Shown: one piece after another, positions 45,228 to 55,760 of the stretch
Numbering within the stretch: position 1 is the first letter of the stretch
How the letters are laid out: each line of letters opens with the position of its first letter
Assembly: GCA_043228905.1 (NCBI GenBank)
Contig: JBHGNT010000002.1
Coordinates: 11,160,001 to 11,224,000 of the forward strand
Source of the DNA: Azolla caroliniana
Taxonomy: Eukaryota; Polypodiophyta
Direction: 5' to 3'
Length of the DNA stretch: 64,000 nt
Notes under the pieces: model-generated
Database searches by the model: none
The model's input: only the letters and a program-made list of their open reading frames with translations
Told to the model about the DNA's origin: nothing
Translations under genes and position numbers: made by a program

Positions 45228-45666
45228 TGTTGTTTGTCGGAATAGTAACCGACGGCCAAAAGCGTAGGAATAAGAAACTATATAAGCGTAACGTATGTAA
45301 CAGTTAACGCGGGAAGCGTGAACGGCTAATTAGACCCTGCATATATAAAGGGCAGAAAACCTCTTATGGAGGTGCGTGTAAATTTTGGGAAATGTAAAAG
45401 AACGCCTGATAATAGAATGCTATCTTCTCTGAGTTTTTGTGTATAGTTGCGGCTAATTCAGTGTCTGTGTCTCGGCTACGTAAGCATAGTAGTACGTAAG
45501 TGTAACCTGTGATAGGGATTCGGTTGTAGCCGTCTTCCCTTATACGCGAAGGAATTACAGAGGTTCTCTCCTTATGCAGTACGCTTGAGCTCTGTTCATT
45601 GCTCCACACCCACCTTGGGGTCTAGGTCAAAGGACTGACCACGGACCGTGTTCCTAAGAGGCAACA
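45228..45666 (+). repeat. Gypsy B 3' LTR
   Basis: 439 bases, ends as in the 5' LTR. TATA box CATATATAAAGG near 45340 (mutated to CATATGTAAAGG in the 5' copy). Confidence 0.95.
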
Positions 45667-45866
45667 AACCCGTTCCCCGTCGGACAAGAAAAAGCCAAAG
45701 AATCTGCGGAGTAAGTAGACGACCAACTTGTATTATAGTGTAAAAATAGTATTGTATGTAACTATTACGAAAAAAAGAAAAAAGAAAAAAAAAGAGAAGA
45801 TACTGACGCTATTAAAAGGACTTAAGGCATGCACAGACTTCTAGGCCAAGAACACGCGGCACCACG
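45667..45866 (+). pseudogene. Gypsy A2 pol tail and internal polypurine tract
   Basis: Resumes A2 after B: NPFPVGQEKAKESAE and the pol stop at 45712-45714. A 32-base purine tract follows at 45769-45800, in the same place as in A1 and B. Confidence 0.8.
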
Positions 45867-46443
45867 ATGGCTCACCGACCAATGAACCCAAGGCCACAAA
45901 AAGAAGGAAATAGAAGGTTTTCTGCACAATACAGAAATCAACCTTGTAACTCACATCGCTCTCATCGCTCCCCGTCCTCACCCTCTTCTCCATCCAATCA
46001 CAAAGCTCACGCTCGCCGCAACCACTAGTCTTCACCCATTAGCCACGAGCCTATTCTGACTATGCCGATACCCATCTCTACCGCCTTGCGTCGATGGCTC
46101 ATGGAGAAACGCTTGGATGGATACATTATAGTCGCGGAGGATTGATACATGTAAACGCATATGGGATGCCCAAGCAGAAGGCAGGTATCATCATTGATAC
46201 TTTTGAAGGGTGTACGGTCGATTGGGGGGTCATTACGGGGCCGGTGTTACGGGAAGGCCGGCATGCATATCAAGGAGGAAAAAACTCTGGCCTATCATAC
46301 AATAGTATCTAACGATACTATTCCCACCCCGAGGTTTGCCGACACCGCAGCCCACCCAACCCACACCATCGCCTCGATCCGCGAAGCGAAGGTTAGCGGA
46401 GTTAGCCACCTCAGAGTGGGAGGATGAACCCCAACCCGCCCAA
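45867..46443 (+). pseudogene. Gypsy A2 ORF3, 5' part with internal deletion
   Basis: ATG 45867, MAHRPMNPRPQKEGNRR, through STALRRWLMEKRLDGYI. It then jumps over about 240 bases (relative to B) to the segment encoding VNAYGMPKQKAGIIIDTFEG, and reads on towards FPPRGLPTP in a broken frame. Interrupted at 46443 by C; it resumes at 57168. Confidence 0.85.
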
Positions 46444-46858
46444 TGTCAGGAATAGTACTGAACAGAGAGAGAATTAGTACTAGAGAAGGGAAGTACTACT
46501 AGTACTAAGAGGAAGAGAGAAGAGGAGAGAGAGAGAGATAGCGAGGACGAGAGAGAGAGAGATGATGATAACAGATTATATATTATAAGAAGAGTAAGTA
46601 CAAAACGGCTATGAGGCTAAAGATTGGTGTTGAACCAATTTGGGTCAACATAATGCCTAGTGCCCTTTTTTATAGTGTTCTCAAGAATAATCCTGAAGCT
46701 TCTAGAATGTTCTAGAGAAATCTAGAATATACATTAATTTCCTATAATAAAATGTAAATGAAAATAATATCTTACGTATTACAATAGATGATATAATGGT
46801 CAAGAGCTCGACCCATATAACCTAAGGTCATGGGTTCGAGTCTTGCCATATCATGACA
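46444..46858 (-). repeat. Chromovirus C 3' LTR
   Basis: 415 bases; plus-strand ends TGTCAGGAATAG...ATCATGACA. On the minus strand a TATA box (TATAAAAAAG, first T at 46674) is followed 33 bases later by AAATTGGTTCAA (46641 to 46630). The region 46790-46850 holds a tRNA B-box-like GGTTCGAGTC. Confidence 0.9.
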
Positions 46859-48388
46859 CTATCCTCCTTTTAAAACGAGTGTCACAAGTCGGTTTGGATG
46901 GAGGAGCCGGTTTGTGTGGATATTGACGATGGAAGTTTTCAAGAAGCGCATGAGCATTGGTCACATTCTTAATCGGTTCGCAAGTACGTTCGCTGGGACT
47001 ATAGCCTAGCCAATCGACTAGATAGTAGAGCTTGTTGCGAACAATCTTGGAATCAAGGATGGCGGCAACCTCGTAGTCTGGTCCATCTTCAAGCTCAATC
47101 GGGGGTGGAGGTTGTATAATATGTCCTGGGATGGTGCTCTCGTGATAGGGTTCGAGGAGAGAACTATGAAACACCGGATGTATCCAAAGTTGAGGGGGTA
47201 AATCGAGACGAAAAGCGACATCATTAATCTTTCCTATAACACGGAAAGGACCTAATCGCCGATAGTCCAACTTCTCACATGGGCGCGTAACGTAGTCTTG
47301 ATGTGTCGTCGTAGCAGCCACACCCGATCTCCAATGTGAAAACTAGATGGAAGTCGATGATGATCTGCGTAGACCTTGTGTGTTTGTTGAGCTTGTTGGA
47401 GATGAGTAGATACATCCACTTGTATCTTGCGTAACTGCTCCAAATGATCCTCCGCGTAAGGATTTGTGGACACCTCTGGGGTTTCAAGTACACTCCACCG
47501 AGGGTGACATCCTGTATAAGCATAAAATGGCGTAACTTTAGTCGATGCGTCGATAGAGTTATTATAGGCAAATTCAGCGAAGTGGAGAATATCTACCCAG
47601 TGATCTTGATGATTGCTGAGAAAACACCGCAAATACTGCTCCAGCGTTTGATTTGTTCGTTCGGCTTGGCCGTCGGTTTGTGGGTGGTTGCCGGAGGAGA
47701 GGTTACAAGTGACCTTGAGCATTTTAAAAAGGTGCTTCCAGAATTTTGACACGGACTGGGGTCCACGGTCACTGATGATACTATCGGGAAGTCCATGATG
47801 TCGACATACTTCACGCATGACAATTTCGGCAGTGTCTTCACTGGAGATTTCCTTAGTACATGGCAAGAAATGAGCCATCTTCGTATATCGATCTACCACT
47901 GTTAGAATCGCATTGAACGCCTTCAAGACTAGAAGGTCTGTGATGAGGTCTAGAGCAATGGATTGCCACGGCTTGCTTGGAATTGGTAATGGTTCTAATA
48001 AACCATATGGATGATGCCTTGGCATTTTCGCTCTACAACATGTATCACAAGTCCGAACAAAATCTTCGACAAATTGTCGCATATGGGGCCACCAGAATGA
48101 TCGTTGTACTAAATCTAATGTTTTAGTACTACCAAAATGCCCAACTGTATATGTGTCATGACAGTTTTGTACTACTCGAAGGCGGCAAGAACCATTAGGA
48201 ACATACAAAAGTTCTTTAAAGAAGAGTAATCCATCATGGTATTTGAATTGTTGATAGTCCGTACTTGGTGGTTGTGACTGTGAACACGACGCTCGAGAGG
48301 GATCAATTTGTGCTAGTATAGCTTGGGCAAAAGCGTCTGTCTTCAGGTCCGCATGTATGATATTGATAACGTGGGAATCCATGGGCAT
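46852..48388 (-). pseudogene. Chromovirus C integrase and chromodomain
   Basis: Zinc domain: HDTYTVGHFGSTKTLDLVQR, CDTCCRAK (near 48050). Core: SIALDLITDLL, IISDRGPQSVSKFW and DGQAERTNQTLEQYLR carry the D, D and E residues. After a frame break near 47290 the chromodomain follows: YEVAAILDSKIVRNKLYYL, VDWLGYSPSERTCEP (usual TWEP changed to TCEP). The chromodomain targets insertion to marked chromatin in this family. The reading ends FKRRIVS with the stop codon inside the 3' LTR, and the polypurine tract is itself coding. One frameshift; otherwise well preserved. Confidence 0.9.
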
Positions 48389-48412
48389 GCCAAAAACCTA
48401 TGTTGCTTGCAG

Positions 48413-49720
48413 TCATGCTGGTCCCAAGATTACTTGCTTTTGGTTATCGAAAGTTGGCTCGCCGGGACGCGGTGTCAGATACGAACGCCGTGATAATGCA
48501 TATGCCTTCCCTTGGTGCTTCCCCAGACGATATGTAATTTTGAAGTCGCAACGCATCAGGAAGTGGGCCCACCGAGCTTGACGTCGATTTAACACACGAG
48601 CATCCGGAAAGTAGGCAAGGTTTTTATGGTCACTGAATATGGTGACTTGATGAGAGGATCCCTCTAAAAGATGCCTCCATTGCATAAACGAGTCCACTAT
48701 TGCCAACAACTCCTTATCATGAATTTTGTAGTTGATTTCGGCGCCGTCAAACTTGTGTGAGTGAAAAGCCATAGGATGTAGCTTCTCATCATTACCCCGT
48801 TGTGACAGAATGCTCCCCAATGCGAAATTTGATGTGTCACCTTCGATAATGAATGGTTTTTCCGAATCGACATGAGCTAGAATTGGAGCCGACGTAAATG
48901 CCTTTTTAAGACTCTCAAAAACCATATCTTCTTCTTCAGAACAAACGAACGATTGTCCCTTCCTAGTAAGCTGTGTGAGAGGCAGAACGAGCTTTGAGTA
49001 ATCTTGTATAAACTTCCGGTAAAAATTGGCAAAGCCTAAAAAGCATTGCACATCCCACACCGAGCGCGGAGTTTTCCATTCTACCACCATCTTGACCTTA
49101 GTTGGGTCCATGGAGATGCTTTCTGATGAAATGACATAGCCGAGAAATTCCACCTGGTTTTGCACCCGAAACTACATTTTTCTAGCTTTGCGTAAAGACC
49201 ATGTTCTCAAAGTTGTTTTAGTACTAACAGTACATAAAAATCATGCTCTTCTTCGGTCTTTGAATAAACCAGTAGATCATCCAAGTAGATGATCAGACAC
49301 ACATCCAAGAGATCTCGGAATATATCATTTGCCATGTGTTGGAAGACTGTTGGCGCATTAGTGAGGCCGAACGACATGACCGTATAATCGAAGTGCCCAT
49401 ATCTAGTGCGGAACGCGGTCTTCCATTCATCTCCTGGTCAGATACATACGAGGTTATAGGCCCCTGTAAGTCGATCTTTGTGAAGAACCTAGCACCATTG
49501 ATCCGTTCTAAAAGACTTGAGATAAGGGGAATTGCATACCTATTGCAGATTGTAACTTTATTCAAGCCACGGTAATCTACCACCAGACGAAGTGAGCCAT
49601 CCTTTTTCTTGATGAAGAAAATGGGTGCGCTGGCTAAAGATTTCAAATGTCAAATGAATCCATTCTCCAAATTATCCTCTATATAGGCTCGAAGGACTTC
49701 TAGCTCGGTTGGTGACAAAT
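48413..49720 (-). pseudogene. Chromovirus C reverse transcriptase and RNase H
   Basis: [38 protein letters not shown], then a frame break; [19 protein letters not shown] near 49275 keeps YLDD. After a further break: MQNQVEFLGYVISSE, FLGFANFYRKFIQDYSK. RNase H: PFIIEGDTSNFALGSILSQR, NYKIHDKELLAIVDSF, FSDHKNLAYF, then TYRLGKHQGKAYALSRR. The D-E-D positions of RNase H look present. At least two frameshifts. Confidence 0.85.
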
Positions 49721-50450
49721 TGTAGATCGGTCCCCATGGTGGCTCTTTCCCCGGTTGTCAATCGATGGGGCAATCATATGGTTGATGGTGAGGAAGCGTA
49801 TTGGCTCGTACGTTATCGAATACATCGGCATAATGATGATACTTCTTTGGAAGCTGAACGGTGGCTCCTCTTTAATGGTGTCAGAGGGTTTTAGTGATAT
49901 TGCGAAGAGAAACATTTCTTCCTTCCGTCCTTCTTCCCGCAACTGATGTAGTGAAATGGTGGCAATCTTCTTAATAGATCCTCGGGTTTGTCGACACTGG
50001 ATTTCTCTTGTTCTCCAATCTATGTTTGGGTTATGTAACTCGAACCATGGTAATCCCAAAACGATTCGATGTTCTGGGATACGAATAATGTTAAATGATA
50101 CTACACGAGCTAAGTTATCTAGGACAATATTAACGGGTTCTGACTATTCTATGATATTTCCGGAAGCAATGGGACGACCATCAATGACGACTACAGAGGC
50201 TGGACACGGGAGTTTTCTAAGAGATATCTGATGAGCTTGGGCAAAATTCCTATCCATAAAGCAAGAATTAGCTCCAGATTCTAGAAGTGCTAAGAAGTGT
50301 ACTGGAGGGGTACTTTTAGTACTAACTGTTACTTGGGCTACGAACACATTGCTAACTTGCTTAGAGGGAATGGAACCACTAATGGGTTGCACATATCTAG
50401 GGCTGTCCAACCAAATGGCTCCTATTTTGGATGAACTTAGTCGTTTAACT
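49721..50450 (-). pseudogene. Chromovirus C protease region
   Basis: Protease: VHFLALLESGANSCFMD near 50270; the usual catalytic DSGA reads ESGA. A GLPWFELHNPNIDW segment near 50010 follows, then the linker to RT. Frameshifts are frequent. Asp to Glu at the active site predicts an inactive enzyme. Confidence 0.75.
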
Positions 50451-50469
50451 CTTCTTCTAACTGACGAAG

Positions 50470-51798
50470 GACATCAAATTTGTTCGCTAGATCTAGGCTA
50501 TTAGTATTATTAGTACTATCAGATATCTCTACTGTAATAGGCTCGGGTATAGTACAATTAGAACTAACAACTATTTGGTTTACCTGTCTTCTTGGCCTAT
50601 GGGGACAATTTATTGCAATGTGTCATGGTCCCCGCAGTGGAGACATAGTCAATTTGTCTGGCGTCGCTGCTTTTCTTCTTTGGATAATGGCCCTCGACGA
50701 CATGTAGTGTCAATCTCCATCGGAGTCGGAGTATTCACTGGAGGCGCATTATAGTACTCCCTCGGTAAAGTTTTTGCTACCATTGAGGCATAGGTGGGCT
50801 TTGATATTGCCCTCGGCATCTGTAGTTGTCGTTCCGAACATCGCTCAGTGGAGACATAGTCGATTTGTCTGGCGTCACTACTTTTCTTCTTTGGATAATG
50901 GCCCTCGACGACATGTAGTGTCAATCTCCATCGGAGTCGGAGTATTCACTGGAGGCACATTATAGTACTCCCTCGGTAAAGGTTTTGCTACCATTGAGGC
51001 ATAGGTGGGCTCTGATATTGCCCTCGGCATCTGTAGTTGTCATTCCGAACATCGCTCAAAGAGGTGGTTGTCACATCTCACCGCGCGATTGATTGCTTCT
51101 GTTAATGACTTTGGCTCTTCAGGGAAGGTCAAGAGTAAATCCTTGACATCGTTGTGTAAACCATAACGAAATTGCTCCATCAATGCTTGATCATCCCAAG
51201 CGATGTTAGCAGCGAGTAGGCGGAAATCAGTAGTGTATGCTGAGGCTAGATGATCTCCTTGGCGTAATCGCCAGATTTTGTTGATTGCGGTCCTTATGAT
51301 GTCAGTATCTCCAAAGCATGCTTTAAACTCACCTATAAACTCTTCAAAGTTGTTGAGTAATGGAGACTCCTTTTCCAATAGTGGAGTGAACCATGCCAAC
51401 GCTAAGCCACTTAACAGCGTCCCTACTAAACCCACTCGTGATGCATCGGTAGGATATCAGGAAGGATGCATTTGAATAACTAATCGTACCTGATTAAGGA
51501 ACCCTCTAAACTGTGATCGTGTTCCATCGAACTTCGTGGGAAGGCCAATCTTGGGTTCCTTATGAATCCCTTGTGTTCCGGGGCCTTGTTGTTGCATCGC
51601 TACGATGGTTGCTTCGAGTTGTTGCACGCGTAATGCAAGTTCCCCATGTTGTTGTTGCGTTTGCTGCTTTTCTAAGGAGATTTGTTGAAGATCCCCCAAC
51701 AACCATTGATTTTCTTGTTCCAAAGCAAGGAACTTCTCTTTCAAGCATTGAAACTCTGAGAAAACAGATTGATATTCCTGAGCGCTAACAGTGGCCAT
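50470..51798 (-). pseudogene. Chromovirus C gag
   Basis: ATG at 51798 (MATVSAQEYQSVFSEF) begins a coiled coil with Leu heptads and Gln runs. Then PTKFDGTRSQFRGFLNQVRL, a break near 51460, and the capsid: FEEFIGEFKACFGD, INKIWRLRQGDHLASAYTTD, ALMEQFRYGLHNDVKDLL. Two tandem copies of a 70-residue segment (50639-51058) follow, then a zinc knuckle remnant CLHCGDHDTL broken by a stop. Upstream in-frame residues (MNQFSLLSLSLLLFLF) look like a signal peptide but derive from the leader. Confidence 0.85.
50639..51058 (-). repeat. 210-bp in-frame tandem duplication in chromovirus C gag
   Basis: Copies 50639-50848 and 50849-51058 differ at only a handful of bases. 210 is a multiple of three, so gag gained 70 residues (CSERQLQMPRAIS... 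to GPLSKEEK...) without a frameshift. Confidence 0.9.
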
Positions 51799-51846
51799 GG
51801 GATGAAAAGAAAAGAGGAATAAGAGTAGGGAGAGAGACAGAAGGGA

Positions 51847-51858
51847 AAATTGGTTCAA
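51847..51858 (-). other. Candidate self-priming binding site of chromovirus C
   Basis: Two bases inside the 5' LTR end the minus strand reads TTGAACCAATTT, where a tRNA site starting TGG is expected but absent. It is the exact complement of AAATTGGTTCAA in the element's own LTR (52055 to 52044; 46641 to 46630), 33 bases downstream of the TATA start, that is, at the predicted 5' end of the RNA. This is the Tf1/sushi arrangement. Confidence 0.6.
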
Positions 51859-51860
51859 AC

Positions 51861-52067
51861 TGTCAGGAATAGTACTAAACAGAGAGAGAATTAGTACTAG
51901 AGAAGGGAAGTACTAGTAGTACTAAGAGGAAGAGAGAAGAGAGAGAGAGATAGTGAGGACGAGAGAGAGAGAGAGATGATGATAACAAATTATATATTAT
52001 AAAAAGAGTAACTAAAAAAGGGCTATGAGGCTAAAGACTGGTGTTGAACCAATTTGGTTCAACATAA
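51861..52067 (-). repeat. Chromovirus C 5' LTR, first segment
   Basis: TGTCAGGAATAGTACT... matches 46444-46655; interrupted after gttcaacataa by copia D. Confidence 0.92.
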
Positions 52068-52701
52068 TGACAGGAACACACGCTCCCGATGAACAACGCT
52101 TGGCCACAACCGAGCTTAGAATCAAAAAACACAGAAAAAACGGGGAATGGATGCACGACACAAAAGGAGAGAAGAGTACACAGGATGTTTAACGTGGAAA
52201 ACCCTTAGAGGGAAAAACCACGGGAGTCTACAGACTCCAAACTATCACTATATCACAATGATTACAACAGTGAGCTCACGGAGGCAATGACCTCGTGCTC
52301 ACGATCTTCGCCACAGGCGGTGGTTACAATAGAGGCAACGACCTCTTCCTCTCTCTCTCTCTCTCTGTACACTGTTACACGCTCTCTAGTCTTGCACCAA
52401 CAAGAATGACAACAATGATAAAAGAGTTTGCCCTAAGTCATATTTATACTAATATGACTTTTCGGCTATTTACAAATACAGCCCCGATGGACTCTCAGGA
52501 AAATTATTTATGAATATGTCCCTTCATCCGATGAGCACTTCTCACCGGGCCTTCACCATCCGACTCTTGCTGGGTACTCCTCATCCGGTTCTCACCAGGT
52601 CTTCCGTAGCCGGGTACTCTTCATCCGGTTTCGGCCTCGGCCGAGTTTCTCATCAACACTGTTCTTCTCACTTCCCATCCGGGGCGACCTGTTTCCTAAC
52701 A
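52068..52701 (-). repeat. Copia D 3' LTR (634 bp)
   Basis: Plus-strand ends TGACAGGAACAC...TTTCCTAACA. A short (TC)n tract near 52350 and CCGG-rich minisatellite units at 52540-52640, as in D2. Polypurine tract on the minus strand (AAGGGGGAGTT) abuts it at 52702-52712. Confidence 0.93.
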
Positions 52702-52735
52702 AACTCCCCCTTCACTCTGGCATGGGATGTCTTAC

Positions 52736-54391
52736 CAGTCTGATCCGCTTCCGACATGCATCCAGCTTGTCGGGTACCAGTACTTTGGTCAGCATATTTG
52801 ACCCATTCTCGGCCGTGTGGATCTTCGTCAGTGCGAACTCTCGATCTTCCACTCGCTCCCGGATCCAATAATACCTACGCTGGATGTGCTTCGTCCGGGA
52901 ATGGTAGGCCGCATTCTTAGCAAGGTGGATAGCACTTTGACTGTCGCAATAGAGCCAGTATTCATCTTGCCGGATACCGAGCTCTCAGATGAAGTCCTTC
53001 ATCCATAGTATCTCCTTCCCGGCTTCCACAGCCGCCATGTACTCCGCCTCCGTGAATGACAACGCAACCGTCTTCTGCAGCCTCGACTGCCACGAAATAG
53101 ATCCCCTTGCATATGTCATTACATACCTGGATGTAGACCGGCTGGTATCCACATCAGCCGACATGTCCGAATCGGTAAAACCGTCAAGTTGAGGTTTTCC
53201 GGAGCTGAATCGGAGACACATATTTCAAGTGCCCTTCAAGTACCGGAGTATCCATTTGACAACGTTCCAGTGCTCCTTGCCGGGATTGCTCATAAACCGG
53301 CTCACCACTCCGACTGCGTATCCTATATCCGGTTGGGTACACACCATTGCGTACATTAAGCTCCCGATGGCAGAGGCATATGGAACCTTCATCATATCCG
53401 CCTTCTCTGCTTTCATCTTTGTGCTTTGCTTACCGGATAACCTATTGTTTGTCGGAAGTGTTGATCTGACTGGTTTTGCATCTGACATGTTGAACCGCTG
53501 AAGCACCTTTGTCACGTATTTCTCCTGTGACAGCCGCAGTTGCTTCGTTGCCCGGTTCCGGATGATATGCATCCCCAACATCTGTCTTGCCGGACCCAAG
53601 TCTTTCATCGCGAAGGTTCGGTTGAGAGGCTTCTTCAGCATCTGTATTTCGGCTTGGTCCCGTCCGACGATCAACATGTTGTCCACGTACAGAATGAGTA
53701 TTAGGAAGTCGCCTCCTTTGAACGTCTTCACAAACACGCAGTGATCGGCCTGCGTCTTGTGGTACCCTTGATCGGTCATGAAGGAGTCGAACTTCCGGTA
53801 CCATTGTCGGGGAGCCTGCTTCAGTCCGTACAAACTCTTCTTCAACCGGCATACCAGGTGCTCCTTCCCCTTCTCCACGAATCCTTCCGGTTGCTGCATG
53901 TAGATCTCCTCTTCAAGGTCACCATGAAGGAATGTCGTCTTCACGTCCAGCTGCTCTAACTCGAGGTCCATGCTTGCCGCTATACTCAACACCGTCCGGA
54001 TGGAGGTCATCTTTACTACTAGGGCAAATATCTCGTCGAAGTCCACGCCCTTCTTCTGCTGAAACCCCTTCACCATGATCCTGGCTTTGTATCTCGGGGG
54101 GTTGCCGGCATCTCCCGGTTTCAACTTGTACACCCACTTATTTCGGAGTGCCCGCTTTCCTTTCAGCAACTCCAGCAATTCGTACGTATGGTTCTCATGC
54201 AGGGAATCCATCTCATCTTGCATGGCACTTAACCATTTGCGGCTGTGGGTGTCATCCTTCGCCTCTACGAAGCTTTCTGGCTCCCCCTCATCGGTTAACA
54301 GCACATGCTCTGCATCCGGAAATCTCCGGGGGGCCCTTCTCTCTCTGAGAGGATATCTCCGTCTTTGGGCTTTGGTAACCAGGCCCTCCAT
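52736..54391 (-). pseudogene. Copia D reverse transcriptase and RNase H
   Basis: Long open stretch 54391-53225: WLSAMQDEMDSLHENHTYEL, RNKWVYKLKPGD, LEQLDVKTTFLHGDLEEEIY, LKKSLYGLKQAPRQWYRKFD and catalytic LILILYVDNMLIVG near 53690 (YVDD changed to YVDN). Then KDLGPARQMLGMHI, ASAIGSLMYAMVCTQPDIGY. RNase H after a stop at 53225: GFTDSDMSADVDTSRSTSRY, SLSFTEAEYM-like motif near 53040, YCDSQSAIHLAKNAAYHSR, ending in a LTK-type C-terminus near 52780. The YVDN change predicts an inactive polymerase. Confidence 0.88.
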
Positions 54392-55760
54392 TTGCTATTC
54401 ATCCGAATCCGATTCGGGGTCTTGGCCGGTTCCGGTTTCAGCTTCCTCTACTTCTTCTTCTACCGGTTCGGTATCCGCACCATAACCGGCTGGTTCCTCG
54501 AGTGCTAAGCAGTCTCTTGCCAGTTGTGTCTACTCATCGTAGATTTGATCCTTACCGGTCGACTCGGAGTTCATTATCTTCTTCTCTAACTCCCAATCGG
54601 CGAGCAGCTTGTCCTCCATGAAGATAATATCTCGACTCCGGAATACGTTCTTGTCGACCAAGTCCCACACTCGGTAGCAGAGCTCATCGTCGCCATAACC
54701 GAGGAATATGCATGGCCGGGTCTTTGGATCCAACTTTCCTCTCCGGTCCTTAACTAGATGAACATACGCAAGACACTCGAATACCTTCAGATGCCGGTAG
54801 GATACTTCCTTACCGGTCTATACTCTCTGTGGCGTGTCTCCATCCAAGGGTACTGAGGGTGATCTGATTCTCACATATGTCGCCGTCGACAGTGCCTCTG
54901 CCCAAAACTTCTTGGGTAGTTTTGCATGTGCCAGTATACTCCGAACCCTCTCCATTATGGTCTGGTTCATCCTCTCAACCAGCCCGTTTAGTTCCGGCGT
55001 CTTCGGTACGGTAAATTCGAGGCGGATTCCCTTCGAGCAACAGTACCCCTCGAACTGCCCCCGGTATTCACCTCCATTATTTGCTCAAACTGCCTTCAGC
55101 TTCCGACCGGTTTCTCTTTCCACTCTCGCGTGGAGTTCTTTGAAGACGAATAACACTTGATCCTTCGTCATCAACGGTGTGGCCCACAGCTTCCGGCTGT
55201 GGTCATTTATGAACGTCATGATGTACTGTGATCTTGCATGTGACTTCATGTCCACTTGACACACATCAGTATGCACCAACTCCAGTGGTGCATTACGTCT
55301 CATCGGTGGCCTTGGTCGGAAGGAGGTCCGGTTTTGCTTACTAGCCAAACAACCAGTGCACTTCTCCAAGTGCACGTTCTTCATTGGAATGAGGTTGTCG
55401 TCTGCCAGCCTCTTCATCCCCTTCTCACTCATGTGACACAGCCTTTTGTGCCACAACTCATCGGTAGTGTCGGATGCCACGTTCACTTCCTCCAGACATA
55501 ACCGGGCATTCATAAGGTACAGCGTGTTGACCTTCCGGGCCCGAGCCACAATCAGGCTTCCTTTGCTGAACTTCATAATACCGTTTCGGATGCTACCCGT
55601 GTAGCCTTCATCATCTAGCCGACCAATTGATATCAGCTTCAAACGAACCTCCGGAACGTGTCGGACATCCTTCAGCAGTAGCTTGCATCCGGTTGGCGTT
55701 GTCAGCCACACGTCTCCTATGCCGACAATTTGGCATGTACCTTCATTCCCCATCCAGACA
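54392..55760 (-). pseudogene. Copia D integrase
   Basis: Open 55753-55085: MGNEGTCQIVGIGDVWL, LKDVRHVPEVRLKLISIG, LWHKRLCHMSEKGMKRLAD, CTGCLASKQNRTSF (zinc ligands), LELVHTDVCQVDM and FINDHSRKLWATPLM (first Asp). After a stop: NNGGEYRGQFEGYC (usual DNGGEY, Asp lost), TPELNGLVERMNQTIMERV (Glu). Then KFWAEALSTATYV, HLKVFECLAYVH, RPCIFLGYGDDEL and an acidic linker near 54500. Confidence 0.87.

Larger units (their letters stand above)
36225..45666 (+). mobile_element. Gypsy B: full-length 9.4-kb element
   Basis: LTR-PBS-gag-protease-RT-RNase H-integrase-polypurine tract-ORF3-LTR. Target duplication AACCC at 36220-36224 and 45667-45671. LTRs are 439 bp each and differ at about 22 positions. It inserted in A2 near the pol C-terminus. 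Most complete copy of this lineage in the window. Confidence 0.95.

Noticed and set aside
46790-46858. A functional tRNA gene in the chromovirus C LTR
   Set aside because: B box is good, but the T-stem and acceptor stem pair poorly and the match is present in both LTRs, so it is LTR sequence at best derived from a tRNA.
51799-51858. Signal peptide at the start of chromovirus C gag (MNQFSLLSLSLLLFLF)
   Set aside because: It comes from translating the pyrimidine-rich leader between primer site and the likely gag ATG at 51798, and it overlaps the primer site.
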